64,000 nucleotides of DNA from DASXVU01 sp963732855 (GTDB lineage: Archaea; Thermoplasmatota; Thermoplasmata; Methanomassiliicoccales; UBA472): the NCBI GenBank assembly GCA_963732855.1, contig CAVTBB010000003.1, positions 124,001 to 188,000 on the forward strand, written 5' to 3'. Below, in pieces: positions 27,432 through 36,892 of the stretch. The translations under genes were made by a program, and so were the position numbers. Within the stretch, counting starts at the first letter, position 1, and every line of letters starts with the position of its first letter. The notes beneath the pieces are model-generated. The model did not search any database. It had not been told where the DNA came from and saw only the letters and a program-made list of their open reading frames with translations.

Positions 27432-27470
27432 ACAGGGAATATTATTAGCGATGATTCACATGAGGATGCG

Positions 27471-28130
27471 ATGAACAGTTCGCTCGGGTCCGAGGCAGGC
27501 GTGGCTCATCTGTCCGCTACATCGAAGGTCTCCGGACGCTTCTACGTTTTTGAAGGCATCGACGGGGGAGGCAAATCCACCATCGCCAGGATGCTCAGCG
27601 ACAAGTTGAGCGCGACGTTCGGCCGGGACAATGTCCTCACTGCGGAACCTAGCGATTCATGGATCGGTGATTGCGTGCGCCGAGCGAACAGAGAGAATGT
27701 CAGTGACTTCGCTGAGGCACTGCTGTTCATGGCCGACCGGGCACAGCACACCCATGAGATCGCCAGGGCTGTCGATGAGGGCAAGATCGTCATCTGCGAC
27801 CGATACTACATATCGACCCTGGCATACCAAGGGGTGACGCTCGAACGGCTGGTCCCGGACGCGGTACTCTGGCTCAGGGCGGTGAACGCTCCGATCATAC
27901 GACGGCCGGACATAACCTTCTACTTCATGATCGACCCGGAAAAAGCGATGAAACGCATGGTGGACCGCGACGAGAAGAGCAAGTTCGAGAAGCTCGGCTT
28001 CCTCAAGAAGGTCTCATCGATCTATGAGGAGATGTCCCTGTCCGATCCAAGCGCCCATATCATCGATGCCGCAAAGCCGCTGGAAGAAGTTTTCGCCGAA
28101 GTGCTCAAAACGGTGCAACAGAACTTATAA
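27471..28130 (+). CDS. tmk: Thymidylate kinase
   Basis: 219 residues; phosphorylates dTMP to dTDP. It has the P-loop FEGIDGGGKSTIARM (about residues 24-38), the DRY-type motif VICDRYYISTLAYQG, and a lid region near MVDRDEKSKFEKLGF. About 20 N-terminal residues precede the usual family start, so a downstream start is possible, but ATG 27471 has GAGG five bases upstream and a TATA-like AATATTATTA about 30 nt upstream. It lies 39 nt after gcvPB and just before coaBC. Confidence 0.92.
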   Translation: MNSSLGSEAGVAHLSATSKVSGRFYVFEGIDGGGKSTIARMLSDKLSATFGRDNVLTAEPSDSWIGDCVRRANRENVSDFAEALLFMADRAQHTHEIARAVDEGKIVICDRYYISTLAYQGVTLERLVPDAVLWLRAVNAPIIRRPDITFYFMIDPEKAMKRMVDRDEKSKFEKLGFLKKVSSIYEEMSLSDPSAHIIDAAKPLEEVFAEVLKTVQQNL

Positions 28131-28155
28131 GTCCGAGCGCGGATTTGACAGGAGC

Positions 28156-29343
28156 ATGCATCCATCCGAGGGCATCCGGTGCGCTAGAAGCAGGAAATTG
28201 TTAGGCAAGCGCATCGTGCTGGGCATCACCGGATCGATCGCAGCGGTGGAGTGCTTGGAGCTAGCAAGGGAATTGATCAGGCATGGGGCGGAAGTGCAGG
28301 CCGTACTTTCCCCCGAGGCGCAGAAGGTCATCACGCCCTGCTCCATGGTGTTCGCCACCGGCAATGATGTGATCACCGACCTCGACGGCTGGGTGCAACA
28401 CGTGGACCTCCTGGGTAACTCTGAGGACAAGGCTGACCTGCTTCTGATCGCACCCTGCACCGCGAACACCATTTCCAAGATCGCCTGCGGCATCGACGAT
28501 ACGCCGGTCACGACGATGGCGACGACGGCGCTCGGATCCAAGACGCCCGTCATGATCGCCCCGGCGATGCATGCGGCGATGTACGACAATCCGATCGTCC
28601 AGACCAACATCAGCGCACTGAAGTACATCGGACTGGATTTCATAGGACCGCGTATGGACGAGGGAAAGGCCAAGGTGGCCACGAACGAGGAGATCGTGGA
28701 GGCCGTGCTCCGCCGGTTGGGCAAGGGCGATTACATGGGAAGGCGGGTCCTTGTGATCGGCGGATCGTCCGAGGAGCCCATCGACGATATGAGGGTCATC
28801 ACCAACCGCGGCACCGGCGAGACCGCTGTGGAACTGGCCAAGGCTGCCTATGAACGAGGCGCGGACGTGGAGCTTTGGATGGGCCGGTGCTCCGTGCAGT
28901 TGCCTCCGTTCATCCCGACCAGGCGGTTCGTGACCGTCGACGACCTGGTGAAAATGGTCCCGAAAGTTTCCCACGATATGGTGTTCGTTCCGGCGGCTCT
29001 TTCAGATTTCGCTCCGAAGAGGGCCGAAGGCAAAGTATCCTCCGATTCGAAGGATCTAGAGCTCATCCTGGAGCCGGTGGCGAAAATCCTGCCCATGCTT
29101 AGAAAGAAGAAGGTCAAGCTGATTGGTTTCAAGGCCGAAAGTGGTTTGGGTGAATCGGAACTGGTGGTCAAGGCCGAGCAGCGGCTGAAGCAGCACAAGC
29201 TCGATGCCATAGTGGCTAATGACCTGACTGAGGTGAAGTCGGGAATGACATCGGTACTATTCTTAACGAACAAAGGCAAATACGTCCGGTTGTCCGGAAC
29301 GAAGAGAGATGTGGCCGACCTGATCTTGGACAAGGTAGCATGA
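28156..29343 (+). CDS. coaBC: Bifunctional phosphopantothenoylcysteine decarboxylase / phosphopantothenate synthase
   Basis: 395 residues; makes 4'-phosphopantetheine from 4'-phosphopantothenate and cysteine for coenzyme A. The N-terminal flavoprotein CoaC domain has LGITGSIAAVECLELAREL, a PAMHAAMYDNP motif and the substrate-recognition clamp. The C-terminal CoaB domain starts near VLVIGGSSEEPIDDMRVITNRGTG and contains the dimer and substrate segment DMVFVPAALSDFAPKR. Start 28156 (GGAG just upstream) is used because the open frame upstream lies inside tmk. Its TGA overlaps the pantoate kinase ATG by four bases, so the two CoA genes are coupled. Confidence 0.95.
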   Translation: MHPSEGIRCARSRKLLGKRIVLGITGSIAAVECLELARELIRHGAEVQAVLSPEAQKVITPCSMVFATGNDVITDLDGWVQHVDLLGNSEDKADLLLIAPCTANTISKIACGIDDTPVTTMATTALGSKTPVMIAPAMHAAMYDNPIVQTNISALKYIGLDFIGPRMDEGKAKVATNEEIVEAVLRRLGKGDYMGRRVLVIGGSSEEPIDDMRVITNRGTGETAVELAKAAYERGADVELWMGRCSVQLPPFIPTRRFVTVDDLVKMVPKVSHDMVFVPAALSDFAPKRAEGKVSSDSKDLELILEPVAKILPMLRKKKVKLIGFKAESGLGESELVVKAEQRLKQHKLDAIVANDLTEVKSGMTSVLFLTNKGKYVRLSGTKRDVADLILDKVA

Positions 29344-30204
29344 AGAGAGCCATCGCCTTCTGCCCCGGTCACATCACCGGATTCTTCCAAGTTGTGGAGC
29401 ATGACAACATGTTCGCCACCGGTTCCCGGGGTGCTGGTTTCTGCACCGGATTGGGTGTCAGGTCAGAGGTCTGGATGACCGATGGCGATGGAAGCATCGA
29501 GGTCAATATCAACGGGAATCAAACATTCGCGCCGGTCACCGAGTATGCTCTTCGCAAATTGCTAAGGACGGAGCCGTACGATCTTAACGTAATGATCACG
29601 GTGAGCCTTCCGGTCTCTCAGGGTTTCGGCACCAGCGCGGCCGGTGCCCTATCTGCATCTCTGGCCCTTTCCAGCCTGATGGGACGCCCATCACACGAAG
29701 CGTTTGAGGCGGCGCACGAATCCGAGATCGTGAACCATACCGGTATGGGCGATGTGTCCGCCCTATTCAAGGGAGGGATGACGATCCGCAGGAAGGAGGG
29801 TCTGCCTCCGATAGGGAAGGTGGAAAGGTTCGATGGAGAACCAGAGGTGGTCCTGTGCGAGGTTGGAAGTCCGATCAGGACCGTGGACGTGCTCACCGAC
29901 GAGAGGATGAAAGCGAAGATCAGCTCCATTGGAAAGAGATGCATGGACGAGTTCGAACTGGACATCACCCTCTCATCGTTCACCCGATTGTCCAAGAGAT
30001 TCGCGATCGAGAGCAGGGTCGCAACGACCAGAAGCGTTGAGGGCCATTTCCTCCGCGGAAAAGTTCGGGCAGGCTAGCATGTCGATGCTTGGCAACTCGG
30101 TGTTCGCGTTCGGGGATGCGGATCGGCTGGAGGAAGTGCTCAGGAATTTTGGACAGACCTTCCGGACCAAGGTCGATCTACAAGGCCCCCGTCTGATAAA
30201 ATGA
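29340..30204 (+). CDS. Pantoate kinase (archaeal CoA pathway), apparent frameshift
   Basis: A GHMP-family kinase that makes 4-phosphopantoate in the archaeal CoA route. The N-terminal part shows FCPGHITGFFQVVEHDN and the ATP loop SLPVSQGFGTSAAGALSASLAL. The first frame stops at 30077, but the expected C-terminus (AEKFGQASMSMLGNSVFAFGD ... QGPRLIK) continues in another frame to TGA 30202-30204. Removing one G from the GGG at 30041-30043 joins them as RSVEAISSAEKFGQ. The enzyme is required for CoA, so a sequence error is more likely than loss. ATG 29340 overlaps the coaBC stop (ATGA). Confidence 0.88.
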
Positions 30205-30206
30205 GC

Positions 30207-30503
30207 TCATTCGTACAGAGTGAACAGCTGGTCGTCCCCGCCGACATCAAATAGGCCAATCCTGGCTCCACAGTCGAGCCAGCCATGTGCATAGTTAACA
30301 CATGCGAAGGCATTGATGAAGTCCCCTACATCCCGAAAATGCTTGGCATCGTTGTAATACGTGGTCGCCATCTCAAGGAACGAGTCCGCCAATTTTCGGT
30401 TGTAGGAGCGTTCAGGAGGTGAGACCTTGATCTTCTCCAGAGCTCTCCTGGTTATGTCCAGGTAGCGTTCCAGGTGCTCATCCGTGATGCGGTCCCGCTG
30501 CAT
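30207..30503 (-). CDS. DUF357 family protein
   Basis: 98 residues, all-helical, matching archaeal DUF357: RKLADSFLEMATTYYNDAKHFRDVGDFINAFACVNYAHGWLDCGARIGL. The function is unknown; the helical hairpin resembles HEPN/TPR-like scaffolds. It directly follows the HerA-like gene (3 nt gap), so the two are co-transcribed, suggesting a role near DNA metabolism. ATG 30503 is the only reasonable start. Confidence 0.88.
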   Translation of the reverse strand: MQRDRITDEHLERYLDITRRALEKIKVSPPERSYNRKLADSFLEMATTYYNDAKHFRDVGDFINAFACVNYAHGWLDCGARIGLFDVGGDDQLFTLYE

Positions 30504-30505
30504 CG

Positions 30506-32182
30506 TTAGCCCTTCGTGGAGATGATCTCGACACTCTCCCCGCCGTGCCTCGACTCACGAGGCCTGACCTCCACGAACAGAGGCATCTGGATGTTGCCCC
30601 CGACGATCAGCGCGACCCCTATCGGCAGGCGCTGGATGTCGTCCTCCATGCCCTCGGAGAGTCCCTCGACCGACGATAGGATGGCCTTCAGGTCGTTCGG
30701 GTTGGTCACTTTAAGGATCATCTGTGTGTTGCACTGTGACAGCACGTTCTTATCTATCTTAGCAGCACGCTGGGATATGATCGTGAGACCGAGACCGAAC
30801 TTCCTGCCCTCGGCGGCGATGGTCCTGAATATCTTCGATGAAGCGGCCAGGCCCTGCTGCGGGCACCAGTTGTGCGCCTCTTCCGCCACCAGCATCATGG
30901 GTGGGATCTTTCCGATCTTGCGCAGTTCGAACAGCGCAGTGCATATGCGGTTGACGATCAGCTCAGAGATGTCTGGCGGCGTCCCGCGCAGGTTGATGAT
31001 GGTCATCTTACCCTGCACCACAAGCTCATCGATACGGGTCCCCTGCGGAGCGAATATGTTGACCTCATTGAGGTACTCCAGCTCGGCGATGAGGGAGTTG
31101 TTGGCGGCGTCCTCCTCGGCCTCGAGCATGGCGATGATATCCTTGAGCCCGAAATCCTTCTTCACAGACTTGACCGAGTCTATGGCTTTCCGCAGTGCGG
31201 TCAGGAACACTTTCCCATTCTTAATCTGGGTCAGCCCGAGCAGCTCCCTAGCGTCGATGTTGGCCAGCGTGAACTTCAACGGCTTGGCGCTCTTGTTGAC
31301 GGCGACGTCGGTGGCGAACTCCTGGATCTTGTCCCCGAACCCCTGGGGAAGGATATGGAAATCCCTATTGCCCTTCGGATCGGATCCCTTGTCCTTCATC
31401 GCAGAATACTCCCCGTGAGGGTCGATGACCATGACGGTGACATCATGCTTCATCAGCTCCTCGATCAGGTCGCCGCACAGGAAAGACTTCCCGCCCCCGG
31501 TCTTGGCCAGGATGGAAACGTGCTTCTGAACCATGGCGTTGATGTCCACCTCGATACGGATATCATGACCGAAAAGGTATCCTAGATAAGCGCCGGTCTT
31601 GGTATGCTCCTTCAGACCGATGGAGTCCTTGATCAGCTCATCCTTGGCCCGGAATACCATGTCGCCAGCCTTGAATGGAGAACGGGGCACCTGTAGCAGC
31701 CCGCGGTCGTCGCGGAATCCCACTATATTGACAGTTGCCGCCACCATCTCATCGATGTCGACGCTCATGCCTTCGGATATCTTCTTCGCCTTCTCGATGG
31801 TCAGGTCAGTCTTCCTTTGAACGTCTACGACCTGACCCAGAACCCATCCGTCATGCAGGTGTTTGATCTGGATATATTCCATCTTCTCAATGTCGCCCAT
31901 GACCCGGAAGTGGAGCTCGGTGGACCCCACGTTGCCGTAGATGATCCCAACGCCGTCAAGGTCGCCATACTTCTCATCGTGAACTATGTGTTCGGACGGT
32001 GCCCTCACCTTGGGGGCAACGACCTCCGAAGGATGGACCATCGGCTCCGCTTCGATAGGGTCGTCGGTTCCGGGGTCCTCCATGACCGCCTCTGGTTTCG
32101 GCTCGAGGTCGAGCTTGTCCTCTTCCTCCGAGAAGGCGTGGCCTGATGTAGATTCAGAATCTGAATTGGTTTGCATTCCCAT
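30506..32182 (-). CDS. herA: HerA-like hexameric DNA translocase/helicase
   Basis: 558 residues from ATG 32182. An acidic, disordered N-terminal stretch (about 60 residues) precedes the HAS-barrel, followed by a FtsK/HerA ATPase: Walker A AKTGGGKSFLCGDLIEE, the strand MVIDPHGEYSAM, Walker B MMLVAEEAHNWCPQ, and the arginine-rich SQRAAKIDKNVLSQCNTQMIL. HerA works with nuclease NurA in end resection, but no NurA, Mre11 or Rad50 is adjacent here. A TATTTATT-like box about 28 nt before 32182 supports this start over the open frame to 32308. It forms an operon with DUF357. Confidence 0.9.
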   Translation of the reverse strand: MGMQTNSDSESTSGHAFSEEEDKLDLEPKPEAVMEDPGTDDPIEAEPMVHPSEVVAPKVRAPSEHIVHDEKYGDLDGVGIIYGNVGSTELHFRVMGDIEKMEYIQIKHLHDGWVLGQVVDVQRKTDLTIEKAKKISEGMSVDIDEMVAATVNIVGFRDDRGLLQVPRSPFKAGDMVFRAKDELIKDSIGLKEHTKTGAYLGYLFGHDIRIEVDINAMVQKHVSILAKTGGGKSFLCGDLIEELMKHDVTVMVIDPHGEYSAMKDKGSDPKGNRDFHILPQGFGDKIQEFATDVAVNKSAKPLKFTLANIDARELLGLTQIKNGKVFLTALRKAIDSVKSVKKDFGLKDIIAMLEAEEDAANNSLIAELEYLNEVNIFAPQGTRIDELVVQGKMTIINLRGTPPDISELIVNRICTALFELRKIGKIPPMMLVAEEAHNWCPQQGLAASSKIFRTIAAEGRKFGLGLTIISQRAAKIDKNVLSQCNTQMILKVTNPNDLKAILSSVEGLSEGMEDDIQRLPIGVALIVGGNIQMPLFVEVRPRESRHGGESVEIISTKG

Positions 32183-32358
32183 CCTAGTCCGACATATCAA
32201 GTGGATGGAATAAATATCTTTGCCACTGAATCCTGGACCAGTTGGAACCTTCGTACATGTAGAAGCGGCGATGACGGGGACCGGGGCAGAAGAGGGCCGA
32301 ACCATCACCCTGTGCGATTGGGTTAATTATTCGAAGTATCATCACCTGAACGATAAGA

Positions 32359-33207
32359 ATGCTTGTTGTTGGAGGATCGGCATCGACCAAACTGGCCATG
32401 GACCTGGCCACCGAATTGAATGCTGAATACACACCGGCGACGGTGAAGAGGTTCCCGGACGGGGAGTGCTACGTCCGTATCGAAAAGGAATCGCTGGATG
32501 ACGATGTGGTCATCGTGCAGAACTCCTATCCGGACGAGAAACTGGTCGAGCTGTTCCTGCTGCAGGACGCGGCCATCGGTCTCGGCGCCAAGAAGGTCAT
32601 CAATGTAATCCCTTACTACGGATATGCCAGGCAGGATGAGCGCTTCAACAAGGGAGAACCGCTCTCGGCCAAGGTCATGGTCGATCACATCCAGATGAAC
32701 TCAGACAAGGTCGTCCTGGTCGACATCCACAACCATATGATGCTGGACTGGTTCGATGCGGCTGAGGTCGTGGACACGCACGCGGCACCGGCGATAGGAA
32801 GGTTCTACAAGGACCATGGCATCGATCTAGTGCTGGCGCCGGACGAGGGCGCATTGAAGCGCGCCGGGTGGGTCGCCGAGGTGCTAAACTGCGAATGGGA
32901 CTACCTGGTGAAGACCCGCCTCTCAGGGACCAATGTCCACATGACGCCGAAGAACATCGATGCCAAGAACAAGAAGGTCCTGATCGTCGACGACATCATC
33001 TCTACCGGCGGGACCATCGTCGCCGCGACCGAAGAACTCCGGCGTCTGGGGGCTAGGAGCGTCAGCGCGGCATGCACCCATGGACTGTTTGTGGGCGGTG
33101 CGCTGGACCGACTGAAGAAGCACTGTGATAAGATAACAGCGGCCAATACCCTGGAGAGCGAGGTCTCGGTCATCTCAGTGGCGCCGGAAGTGGCCAAGGC
33201 GATCTGA
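32359..33207 (+). CDS. prs: Ribose-phosphate pyrophosphokinase
   Basis: 282 residues; makes PRPP from ribose 5-phosphate and ATP for purine, pyrimidine and histidine synthesis. Diagnostic blocks are MLVVGGSASTKLA at the N-terminus, RFPDGECYVRI, the flexible loop YYGYARQDERFNKGEPLSAK, and the PRPP loop VLIVDDIISTGGTIVAA. It is shorter than bacterial enzymes, as usual in archaea. A TATA-like TTAATTATT lies about 30 nt upstream of ATG 32359. It is divergent from herA. The purSLQ genes it feeds lie about 6 kb downstream. Confidence 0.96.
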   Translation: MLVVGGSASTKLAMDLATELNAEYTPATVKRFPDGECYVRIEKESLDDDVVIVQNSYPDEKLVELFLLQDAAIGLGAKKVINVIPYYGYARQDERFNKGEPLSAKVMVDHIQMNSDKVVLVDIHNHMMLDWFDAAEVVDTHAAPAIGRFYKDHGIDLVLAPDEGALKRAGWVAEVLNCEWDYLVKTRLSGTNVHMTPKNIDAKNKKVLIVDDIISTGGTIVAATEELRRLGARSVSAACTHGLFVGGALDRLKKHCDKITAANTLESEVSVISVAPEVAKAI

Positions 33208-33376
33208 TGCCCATATTTTGAACAAAACCATCGGAATGAGGACCAACTGACCGCGGCCATTACTGCTTATCGGCTGAAGAGGGCCAGGTCAAATTTTATG
33301 ATTTCAGGTCAGAGTTGGACGTGTAACTATTAAGTCAGGAATCACATTTCCACCCAATCCGAGCCAAGGTGTCCTG

Positions 33377-34775
33377 ATGAAGAAAGAGGAAGACTTCAGC
33401 GAATGGTACAATGAGATAGTCGAGCTTGCCAACCTAACCGACAAGCGATACCCGATCAAGGGAATGAACGTCTGGACACCGTATGGCTGGAAGATCATGC
33501 GCCATATTGACACCTACATCCGGCAGGAATGTGATGCCACCGACCACGGTGAGGTCAACTTCCCACTGCTAATCCCGGAGACTGAGTTCCAGAAAGAGAA
33601 AGACCACATCAAAGGATTCGACGCCGAGGTCTATTGGGTGACGCATGCCGGCCTCAACGAGCTGGACATCCGGCTGTGCCTGAGGCCGACCTCCGAGACC
33701 GCAATGTATCCGATCTTCGCCCTCTGGGTACGGTCGCATACCGACCTGCCGCTCAAGACCTACCAGCTGGTCAATACGTTCCGTTATGAGACGAAGCAGA
33801 CCCGGGCGTTCATCCGGGTACGGGAGATCCACTTCTTCGAGTCGCACACCTGTCATGTCGACGAGGCCGACGCGCAGAAACAGGTGGAAGAGGATTTCGT
33901 CATCCTGAAGAACATCATGGCCAAGCTCTGCCTGCCCTATTCTCTATTGAAGAGGACTGACTGGGACAAGTTCCCTGGTGCATACTACACGGTAGGGGTC
34001 GATACGCTGATGCCGGAGGGCAAGTCCCTTCAGCTCGGCTCGATCCACCACTATCGGGATAACTTCTCCAGGCCGTTCGACATCAAGTACGAGGACGTCA
34101 ACGGCGCCATGCAGTATTGCCACCAGACCACCTTCGGAATGAGCGAGCGGTTGGTTGGTGCCGTGGTCGGAGTGCACGGCGACGACAAGGGACTGGTCCT
34201 GCCGCCGGCGGTGGCCCCGTTCCAGGTTGTCATCATCCCGATCCTGGCCAAAGGCAATGTCGATGCGGTCGCGGCGGAAGCGAAGAAGCTGGCAGACGAA
34301 CTGACGGCAGCTGGAATAAGAGTGAAACTCGATGACTCGAACGAAAGGCCAGGCAGCAAGTTCTATAATTGGGAGATCAAGGGAGTCCCGTTCCGTCTGG
34401 AGCTGGGCATGAGGGACATCGAGGGTGGCAAGGTGGCCTACGCAAAGCGCAATGACGGCAAGAAAGGCTCGTTCACGCGGGCAGATTGCGTCCAAGAGGT
34501 CAAGGCGATGCTCGATACCATCATGACAGAGATGCTGGAAGCGGCTCAGAAGAGGATGAAGGAGTCGTACGTGACGATCACACTCGCTGGATAACGTCCC
34601 GGGAAAGACCTTGAGGTTTGGTTGGTGCGGCGAGGCAGAGTGCGGCCACACATTGGAGCAGAAGACCGAGCTCAAGCTGCTGGGAACGCCTTACGTCCGT
34701 GAGGAGTTTCAAGGCAAGTGCATCGTCTGCGGCAAGGACACCGACAAGGTGGCCTATGCTTCAAAAGCGATGTAA
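33377..34775 (+). CDS. proS: Prolyl-tRNA synthetase, archaeal type, apparent frameshift before zinc domain
   Basis: Class II synthetase core with motif 2 TFRYETKQTRAFIRVREIHFFE, motif 3 region GMSERLVGAVVGVHGDDKGLVLPP, and the anticodon-binding domain near VVIIPILAKGN. The first frame stops at 34594. The C-terminal zinc-binding domain of archaeal/eukaryotic ProRS continues in another frame (RFGWCGEAECGHTLE ... GKCIVCGKDTDKVAYASKAM) to TAA 34773-34775. Deleting one G at 34589-34590 joins them as TITLADNVPGKTLRF. Full length is then about 465 residues, normal for the family. Since ProRS is essential, a sequence error is likely. ATG 33377 has a GGTG ribosome site. Confidence 0.92.
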
Positions 34776-34875
34776 AACCCCTTTTCCCATCAATTCTTTA
34801 TTGTTTTTCCGGCGATTACCTTTGACAGAGCAAACGCTGGATATGAAATAGAAAGCATGACAGAATAACTCAACT

Positions 34876-35085
34876 TCAGTCCTTTCTCAGCCTGGTGAGC
34901 AGGATGCCGAAGATGCCGAAGAGGACCATGACGATGACCAGGGCGTACAATCCGATGAACTTCTGGTCAAAGAAGTTCCATCCGTTGAACCCGATACCCC
35001 ATACGAGGTACAGCGCGATTCCGCCAATGAGCAAGAGTGCTGAAATGCCCATCTGGATTTTCTTGGGAAAGGCGTTCTCTTCCAT
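34876..35085 (-). CDS. Small two-helix membrane protein
   Basis: 69 residues from ATG 35085: MEENAFPKKIQ, then two membrane helices (MGISALLLIGGIALYLVWGIGF and FIGLYALVIVMVLFGIFGILL) and a basic end (TRLRKD). By the positive-inside rule both ends are cytoplasmic. A TATTAATA box near 35111-35118 lies about 28 nt upstream, which favours ATG 35085 over the in-frame TTG at 35097. No family is recognised. It lies next to another leftward membrane-protein gene. Confidence 0.7.
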   Translation of the reverse strand: MEENAFPKKIQMGISALLLIGGIALYLVWGIGFNGWNFFDQKFIGLYALVIVMVLFGIFGILLTRLRKD

Positions 35086-35166
35086 CAAGAGCGCCAAAAT
35101 GCGGTCAGCCTATTAATAGATTGGGCTTGACCGGTCTGGACTGGCGTACCGGACCCTCCAATCTGG

Positions 35167-36279
35167 TCAACTGCCGATAGGACGGCTTTCCCTTCCTTTA
35201 CGTTTTAGTGTCCGTCCCATCGGCATAACGCTCCCGACCACGGCTATGATCGGTCCGACTATCAGGCCGCCCCAGACGATTAAGCCGACGAGACCGATCG
35301 CGAACAGCCAGACCCGTCTGCGGACTGTCCATGGCATTTTACCAGACAGGGCCATCCGGATCGCGATCCATCCAAGCAGGAGCGGAGCAACGATGAAGAT
35401 AAGAGTTGCCAGCACTTCGGCGACCAATCCAGCCTCGGAGATCGATATGAACGTCTGAATGATCGTGTTGGCAGCCGTGCTCACGAACAAGAGACCGGAG
35501 ATCAGTGCGAAAACGTGTATCATGCCCATCTGTGCAAATGCTTCTTTCTTCCATAGGAACAGCCCCAATAAACCCACCATGAAGACCGCCACCATTGGAA
35601 TGAACAGCTGTACCAGCGACTGACCCTCCCACTGGTATACGTTCAGCAGGCTAAATGGGATTGTGATGAAGTCGGTAATTGTGAATGACTCGATGTATCC
35701 CACCGCGAGACCATAATCGCCGTGAATGACGGCTATGCTTGGGTCCTGGAAAACGACAACGTAGTACCGGCCGTCTGCGGGGACATGCTCATCGAACACC
35801 GCCAGGTTCAGGAATGAACCGGGAGAAAACGGCTCGTAGGTCGGCGTATCCGGTACAACGCCGTCTATCACCTTCCAGCCGCTGTTACCAGGCAATTCCA
35901 CAGTAATAGGGAGGGACCCGTTCTTGTCGGCGAAAGGACCGACGATGACCAGGTCCGGCAGGAACCCGGTCCCCTTCTCATGGGTCGGGGCGATCAGATT
36001 GAGATAGAGTCGGTCTCGCGCCCTCAGATCGATGGAGTAATAATTGATCGCGGCCTCCTCAAGGTGGGCGTATATGGCCCATGACTTCGACGGATCATCG
36101 ATGTGAGTGGCCTTGGCTATGGAGGTGTTCTCACCGGGGAAGCTGGGGGAATGCGCAATTGCCTCCCCAGAGACCATTGGTAGGGTCATCGCCGAAAGGA
36201 CCAATATGATCATGACGAAAAATGTTCCGCGCATGATCGATTTTATTCCTGTCAAGGGTTCATCATCCTTTCGATACAT
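35167..36279 (-). CDS. Exported-domain plus multi-pass membrane protein, unknown function
   Basis: 370 residues. A signal-anchor (MRGTFFVMIILVLSAMTLPMVSG) leads to an extracellular domain of about 180 residues with a bacterial PPC-like pattern (SWAIYAHLEEAAINYYSIDLRARDRLYLNLIAP; DGRYYVVVFQDP). About five membrane helices follow (IPMVAVFMVGLLGLFLW onward), ending in a basic cytoplasmic tail. The start is ATG 36279, or 36234 just before the signal sequence. The domain order suggests a surface sensor or binding module on a membrane base. There are no catalytic motifs. Confidence 0.75.
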   Translation of the reverse strand: MYRKDDEPLTGIKSIMRGTFFVMIILVLSAMTLPMVSGEAIAHSPSFPGENTSIAKATHIDDPSKSWAIYAHLEEAAINYYSIDLRARDRLYLNLIAPTHEKGTGFLPDLVIVGPFADKNGSLPITVELPGNSGWKVIDGVVPDTPTYEPFSPGSFLNLAVFDEHVPADGRYYVVVFQDPSIAVIHGDYGLAVGYIESFTITDFITIPFSLLNVYQWEGQSLVQLFIPMVAVFMVGLLGLFLWKKEAFAQMGMIHVFALISGLLFVSTAANTIIQTFISISEAGLVAEVLATLIFIVAPLLLGWIAIRMALSGKMPWTVRRRVWLFAIGLVGLIVWGGLIVGPIIAVVGSVMPMGRTLKRKGRESRPIGS

Positions 36280-36366
36280 CGAATGATTGTGGCGTTCGTT
36301 CTGTTTGAAAAATTTAGATAATTTGGTTTAAAATAGTCGACTGACTATCAATATTAGATTGAACGG

Positions 36367-36855
36367 ATGGGTATAGAAATCTTAGAGATATTGTTGGTCT
36401 GGCTGACCATCGGAGCTGTGATCGGTGGTTGGATATCGGTCGACACCTTCAGAAGGGAGGTCGCAGGTGCGAGATGGGTCGCCGCTGGTATCGTCCTGAG
36501 CGTTATTGGGCTAATCATCTATCTTATAGTGAAAGGGAGGAGCAGTAACAATCAGCCAGAGTTCCATTCAGCCCCTGAATATCGTTACATTGAACCGGAA
36601 GCACAGAAGGTGCAACCCGCGCCTCCAGTACCTTAAGCAGCTTTGGAACCGGAGCCTGCCCCGCCTCACCTGGAACCGCAGATTCCACAGGAGACCGCGC
36701 CAATGGCAACGCCAGAAGAGATCCAGCCAGAATATCGTTTTTGGGCGCCAGTGGTCCGGGATCAGGGCGAACGTATCCCACGCTGCCCGAAATGCGGTGT
36801 CGCTGTAAGCACTTATGACGATTTCTGCTCGGAATGCGGTGCGAAGATCAAATGA
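36367..36855 (+). pseudogene. Membrane/zinc-ribbon protein interrupted by in-frame TAA
   Basis: One frame reads through 36367-36855 except for TAA at 36634-36636. The first part (89 residues) has two membrane helices (LEILLVWLTIGAVIGGWISV; VAAGIVLSVIGLIIYLIVK) and a Pro-rich linker. After the stop the same frame carries on with more Pro/Glu linker and a C-terminal zinc ribbon (RCPKCGVAVSTYDDFCSECGAKIK). Two-helix plus linker plus zinc-ribbon proteins are common in archaea, so this was one gene of about 162 residues. The stop may be a real nonsense mutation or a base error; the frame itself is intact. Confidence 0.7.
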
Positions 36856-36892
36856 TGACAAGCCTTTTTATCTGGACCGCACAATCAGCGGT

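Noticed and set aside
36634..36636. Stop codon in the zinc-ribbon gene as pyrrolysine readthrough
   Set aside because: Pyrrolysine uses TAG; this is TAA, and it lies in a Pro-rich linker with no functional reason for it.
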